NCBI GenBank assembly: GCA_900766555.1
Contig: CAAFVR010000043.1
Location: 1-37,631, forward strand
Direction: 5' to 3'
Length of the DNA: 37,631 nucleotides
From: Helicobacteraceae bacterium
Lineage (GTDB): Bacteria; Campylobacterota; Campylobacteria; Campylobacterales; Helicobacteraceae
In this document: piece by piece, positions 34,235-37,631 of the stretch
How positions within the stretch are numbered: the first letter of the stretch is position 1
Layout: each line of letters starts with the position of its first letter
Translations under genes and position numbers: made by a program
Notes under the pieces: generated by a model
Databases searched by the model: none
Seen by the model: the letters and a program-made list of their open reading frames with translations, nothing else
Told to the model about the DNA's origin: nothing

Positions 34235-34795
34235 ATGTTAGAAATTAGATGGCATGGGCGTGCCGGACAGGGCGCGGTAACCGGCGCAAAAGGGCTAGCT
34301 GACGTTGTAGCCAACACTGGCAAAGAAGTCCAAGCATTTGCAATATATGGTAGCGCTAAACGCGGCGCCTCAATGACTGCTTATGACAGAATTGATGACA
34401 CGCCAATATTAAATCATGAAAAATTTATGAACCCAGATTACATCCTAGTGATTGATCCAGGGCTTACTTTCATAACCGATATAACGCTTTTTGATAAACC
34501 AACCACAAAATACATCATAACATCGCATCTAAACAAGCCAGATCTGATTGAACGCAAAAAAACGCTAGAGGGCAAAGAAATTTATGTCCTAGATTGCATA
34601 AAAATTGCAACGGAAACAATCGGCAAGCCAATCCCGAATACACCGATGCTAGGCGCATTAATGAAAGTATCTGGCATGCTCGAATTAGAATATTTCAAAG
34701 AGCAATTCAAAAAAATATTGGGCAAAAAGCTTCCGCAAAAAATCATAGATGCGAACATGGATGCCATCACGCGCGCCTATAATGAAGTAAATTAA
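34235..34795 (+). CDS. porC: Pyruvate:ferredoxin/flavodoxin oxidoreductase, gamma subunit
   Basis: 186 residues: the gamma domain of 2-oxoacid oxidoreductases, starting LEIRWHGRAGQGAVTGAKGLA, with the family GxGGQG-like loop as GRAGQG. Part of the four-subunit enzyme that decarboxylates pyruvate to acetyl-CoA and passes electrons to flavodoxin; essential in H. pylori. The order gamma-delta-alpha-beta is that of H. pylori porCDAB as I recall, which separates it from the OorDABC 2-oxoglutarate enzyme. Confidence 0.92.
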   Translation: MLEIRWHGRAGQGAVTGAKGLADVVANTGKEVQAFAIYGSAKRGASMTAYDRIDDTPILNHEKFMNPDYILVIDPGLTFITDITLFDKPTTKYIITSHLNKPDLIERKKTLEGKEIYVLDCIKIATETIGKPIPNTPMLGALMKVSGMLELEYFKEQFKKILGKKLPQKIIDANMDAITRAYNEVN

Positions 34796-34804
34796 AGGAT
34801 TACA

Positions 34805-35227
34805 ATGAATGATAATAACAATAAAATAGATATTCAAAGCGGCGGGGTGCTTTTCCCGCATCTAGACGGATCTGCCAAAGAAAATTTCGGAAAACATGCC
34901 GAAGAACGCGCCTATAGCGTTGAGACATCTTTCAAATTAAGCGTGGCTCACTGGCGGGTTGATAAACCTGTTTTTAATAAAGATACTTGCATTAATTGCT
35001 ATTTTTGCTGGGTTTATTGCCCTGATAGCTCAATTTTGGTGCGCGATGAAAAAATGAGCGGCATTGATTATGTGCATTGCAAAGGCTGCGGAATTTGCGC
35101 TGATGTATGCCCAAGCAATCCAAAAAGCCTAATAATGTTTAATAATAATCAAGATCTAGATGAAGCGCTCAGTAATTGGCCCGCAAAAGCTGAGAAAAAA
35201 TCAAAAGCTCAAAATGAGGGAAACTAA
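34805..35227 (+). CDS. porD: Pyruvate oxidoreductase, delta subunit (2[4Fe-4S] ferredoxin)
   Basis: 140 residues. Two cluster-binding motifs are present: CINCYFCWVYCP and CKGCGICADVCP, each with four Cys, holding two [4Fe-4S] clusters. An N-terminal extension of about 60 residues precedes them. It carries electrons out of the enzyme. It starts nine bases after porC with AAGGA upstream and overlaps porA by one base. Confidence 0.93.
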   Translation: MNDNNNKIDIQSGGVLFPHLDGSAKENFGKHAEERAYSVETSFKLSVAHWRVDKPVFNKDTCINCYFCWVYCPDSSILVRDEKMSGIDYVHCKGCGICADVCPSNPKSLIMFNNNQDLDEALSNWPAKAEKKSKAQNEGN

Positions 35228-36444
35228 TGCCAAAGCAGTATGAACTAAACAAAATCGAAGTTTGGGATGGCAACATGGCCGCAACGCACGCGCTGCGCCA
35301 AGCACAAATTGACGTGGTCGCTGCTTATCCAATCACGCCATCAACTCCAATTGTTCAAAATTACGGAACGTTCACGAGCAATGGCTATATCGATGGCGAA
35401 TTTGTACTAGTTGAATCTGAACATGCAGCTATGAGTGCCTGCGTTGGAGCTTCTGCTGCTGGCGGACGCGTGGCTACGGCCACTAGTTCACAAGGGCTTG
35501 CATTAATGATCGAAGTGCTTTATCAAGCCTCCGGCATGCGCCTTCCAATCGTGCTAAATCTAGTAAATCGCGCTCTAGCTAGTCCGCTAAATATACATGG
35601 CGATCATTCTGATATGTATTTAACGCGAGATTGCGGCTGGATTAGCCTAAGCACTTGCAACCCGCAAGAAGCTTATGATTTTAATCTCATGGCTTTTAGA
35701 ATCGCCGAAAATATGAACCTCCGCCTCCCAGTAATCGTAAACCAAGATGGCTTTTTATGCTCACATACCGCTCAAACGGTCTATCCACTCCAAGATGAAG
35801 TGGCCTATAAATTTATAGGTGATTATCAAAAACATAATGCAATGCTAGATTTTGATAAGCCAATAAGCTATGGCGCACAAGCTGAAGAAGACTGGCATTT
35901 TGAACATAAAGCATTGCTCCATGATGCGCTTTTTAAATCAAGTGACATTATCCAAAATACATTTGATGAATTCGCAAAATTAACCGGCAGGCAATACAAC
36001 TTGGTTGAAACATACGACCTAGAAGATGCCGATATTGCGCTAGTTGCGCTTGGTACCACAGTTGAATCAATCCGCTTTGCCGCACAAAATGCTCGCAAAA
36101 ATGGCATCAAAGTTGGCGCCCTAACCATCCGCTCATTCCGCCCATTTCCATATCGTAAAGTCGGAGAAGCTCTAAAGCATATAAAAGCTATAGCCTTTTT
36201 GGATAAAAGCCTCCCAGGTGGTGCGATGGGAACGCTCTATAACGAAGGCCTAGCCTCGCTATATCAAGCCAAAAGCAATGCCATCGCATCAAATTATATT
36301 TATGGATTAGGCGAACGCGACATGACTCAAAAAGATCTAGAGGGCATAATTTTAGAACTCGTAGATGACGCCAAAGCCAATGAGCTAACCCACCCACTCC
36401 AGCAATTTATCGGGCTTCGCAATGGAAAGCTTAGCTACAACTAA
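35227..36444 (+). CDS. porA: Pyruvate oxidoreductase, alpha subunit
   Basis: 405 residues with domains I and II of the 2-oxoacid oxidoreductase. DVVAAYPITPSTPIVQ near residue 30 is the substrate-side loop with the Thr of the TPP/pyruvate site, followed by VESEHAAMSACVGASAAGGR and TSSQGLALM. The C-terminal region (VALGTTVES, then IRSFRPFPYR) is domain II. It starts on the last base of the porD stop, so it is coupled. Confidence 0.94.
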   Translation: MPKQYELNKIEVWDGNMAATHALRQAQIDVVAAYPITPSTPIVQNYGTFTSNGYIDGEFVLVESEHAAMSACVGASAAGGRVATATSSQGLALMIEVLYQASGMRLPIVLNLVNRALASPLNIHGDHSDMYLTRDCGWISLSTCNPQEAYDFNLMAFRIAENMNLRLPVIVNQDGFLCSHTAQTVYPLQDEVAYKFIGDYQKHNAMLDFDKPISYGAQAEEDWHFEHKALLHDALFKSSDIIQNTFDEFAKLTGRQYNLVETYDLEDADIALVALGTTVESIRFAAQNARKNGIKVGALTIRSFRPFPYRKVGEALKHIKAIAFLDKSLPGGAMGTLYNEGLASLYQAKSNAIASNYIYGLGERDMTQKDLEGIILELVDDAKANELTHPLQQFIGLRNGKLSYN

Positions 36445-36453
36445 GGATACAAC

Positions 36454-37398
36454 ATGGTAAAAGATATTAAAAACCTAAAACAATTCTCCAGATCCGCTGA
36501 AACATTCGAAGGCGCGCATCTCCTATGCCCAGGCTGCGCGCATGGCATAATCGTGCGCGAAGTGCTAAATGCCGTGGAAGGCCCGCTCTTACTTGGTAAC
36601 TCAACTGGATGTCTTGAAGTATCAACCGTCGTTTATCCGCATACATCATGGGACGTGCCCTGGATACATATAGGCTTTGAGAACGGATCTACCGCGGTAG
36701 CCGGCGCTGAAGCAATGTATCGCGCGCTCGCCAAAAAGGGCAAATACGAAGGCCAAAAACCAAAATTCGTAGCTTTCGGTGGCGATGGCTCAACATATGA
36801 CATCGGCTTTCAATGGATATCAGGATGCTTTGAGCGCGGCCATGATATGACTTATATTTGCCTTGATAACGAAGTTTACGCAAATACAGGCGGCCAAAGA
36901 AGCGGATCTACGCCACTTGGTTCATCTACTACAACAACGCCAGCTGGATCTACTAGCTTTGGTAAAAAAGAGCGCAAAAAAGACATGCTTTTCATTATGG
37001 CGGCTCATGGCGCGCCCTATGTAGCGCAAGTTGCGCCAAATAAATGGAAAGATATGAATAAAAAAATAAAGCAAGCCATCGAAACAGAAGGCCCAACTTT
37101 TATAAATGCAATGAGTGCTTGCACAACAGAATGGCGCTTTGAATCCAATAAAACGATCTCAGTATCGGATCTAGCTGTGGATTCGCTCGTTTTTCCATTA
37201 TTTGAAATAATAAATGGAAATCAAGTAAATATCACATATCGCCCAAAAGATGTGATCCCAGTACGCGATTACCTAGGCGCGCAAGGTCGCTTTAAGCATC
37301 TTTTCAAGCCAGAAAATGAACACATCATTGAAAAATTCCAAAAAGACGTAAACGAACGCTGGGAATATCTACAACGCCGCGAAGAAGCAAAAGTCTAA
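36454..37398 (+). CDS. porB: Pyruvate oxidoreductase, beta subunit (TPP-binding)
   Basis: 314 residues. CPGCAHG near residue 25 and the later Cys (TGCLEV and SACTTEW) fit the four Cys for a [4Fe-4S] cluster in this subunit. GGDGSTYDIGF, then CLDNEVYANTGGQRSG, is the thiamine-diphosphate and Mg site (GDG...NxxYxNTGGQ). It follows porA by nine bases with AAGGAT upstream. A GC-rich terminator-like palindrome follows. Confidence 0.95.
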   Translation: MVKDIKNLKQFSRSAETFEGAHLLCPGCAHGIIVREVLNAVEGPLLLGNSTGCLEVSTVVYPHTSWDVPWIHIGFENGSTAVAGAEAMYRALAKKGKYEGQKPKFVAFGGDGSTYDIGFQWISGCFERGHDMTYICLDNEVYANTGGQRSGSTPLGSSTTTTPAGSTSFGKKERKKDMLFIMAAHGAPYVAQVAPNKWKDMNKKIKQAIETEGPTFINAMSACTTEWRFESNKTISVSDLAVDSLVFPLFEIINGNQVNITYRPKDVIPVRDYLGAQGRFKHLFKPENEHIIEKFQKDVNERWEYLQRREEAKV

Positions 37399-37403
37399 CC
37401 ACT

Positions 37404-37447
37404 CCGTCCGCTGGCGTATGCGCATACGCTGAGCAATGCGACGGTTT
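37404..37447 (+). terminator. Likely terminator of the por operon
   Basis: CCGTC (37404-37408) pairs with GACGG (37440-37444), followed by TTT. Between them lies a perfect 16-base palindrome (37414-37429, GCGTATGC/GCATACGC), which could form the inner part of the hairpin. It begins five bases after the porB stop. The T-run is short, so strength is uncertain. Confidence 0.6.
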
Positions 37448-37534
37448 AATCCGCCCTATTAATTATTCTGTATTTATGATTTTATGATTTTTCAAATAAA
37501 ATTCCCTCTTTGACCCCCATCCATCGGAGAATCC

Positions 37535-37631
37535 ATGAATACCATGATGTATAAATTAGAAAGTGATGTAGATGATTTTGTTAAAAAGAAATTGGAGGAA
37601 TTGGGGCTTTTAAAATTACGTGATTTTAATG
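37535..37631 (+). CDS. N-terminal fragment, possible N-6 DNA methylase / restriction-modification protein
   Basis: The ATG at 37535 has GGAG five bases before it, and the frame is open to the window end (32 codons). The visible protein has MYKLESDVDDFVKKKLEELG followed by LLKLRDFN. An opening with LES...DFVK..L.ELGL...DF resembles, from memory, N-6 DNA methylases of R-M systems in this phylum, but 32 residues are too few for certainty. Codons such as AGT, GTT and TTG are more common here than in the neighbours, which fits acquired DNA. H. pylori has purB after porB as I recall, so the locus has changed here. Confidence 0.38.
   Translation, partial: MNTMMYKLESDVDDFVKKKLEELGLLKLRDFN

Overview
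The window looks like chromosome from a Helicobacter-like member of the Campylobacterota. The evidence is moderate-to-low GC, gene blocks in an order I recall from H. pylori, a Csd4-type carboxypeptidase with the characteristic glutamine zinc ligand, a four-subunit PorCDAB oxidoreductase, and HugZ. Recalled H. pylori blocks are gltX2-yggT-slt-galU-small ORF-murA, phosphate permease-CorC/HlyC protein, ksgA-rnj-kpsF, and LapB-like gene-rnhA-rnc-aroC. I cannot name the species. No rRNA, CRISPR array, transposase or prophage gene is visible.

Layout. 1-1211 (-): start of an autotransporter-like surface protein that runs off the left edge. 1382-1458 (+): tRNA-Ile(GAU). 1460-2776 (-): csd4. 2864-15019 (+): a long set of housekeeping genes: gltX2, yggT, slt, galU, a 55-aa membrane protein, murA, two unknowns, a phosphate permease, a CorC-like membrane protein, yceI and htrA. 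15020-16461 (+): a glycosyltransferase preceded by a short ORF that ends just after a 13-C tract, a probable phase-variation switch. 16453-20453 (-): CocE/S15-type hydrolase, YfcC-type transporter and a nucleoside-phosphorylase-like protein. 20573-28149 (+): ksgA, rnj, kdsD/kpsF, LapB-like, rnhA, rnc, aroC. 28175-32676 (+): exbB-exbD-tonB-receptor-hugZ, a heme/iron uptake and heme breakdown operon with a Fur-box-like sequence over its promoter. 32913-34100 (-): rocD. 34235-37398 (+): porC-porD-porA-porB. 37535-37631 (+): first codons of a gene that may be a DNA methylase or restriction-modification enzyme.

How the genes work together. Several genes serve the cell wall (csd4, slt, murA, perhaps the LpoA-like periplasmic protein) and the surface (autotransporter, galU, kdsD/kpsF, phase-variable glycosyltransferase, LapB-like). 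A second theme is RNA processing (rnj, rnc, rnhA, ksgA). A third is iron and redox metabolism (TonB system, HugZ, Por).

The most unusual signal is not a gene. The heptamer AGATCCG (or its complement CGGATCT) occurs by my hand count about 58 times, roughly equally on both strands, where base composition predicts about three. Several copies sit inside a symmetrical 11-mer, AGATCSGATCT. This looks like a dispersed recognition signal such as a DNA-uptake sequence or methylation target. Other notable points are the C-tract switch, the ~177-residue Arg-rich tail on RNase J, and the His-rich tail on HugZ.
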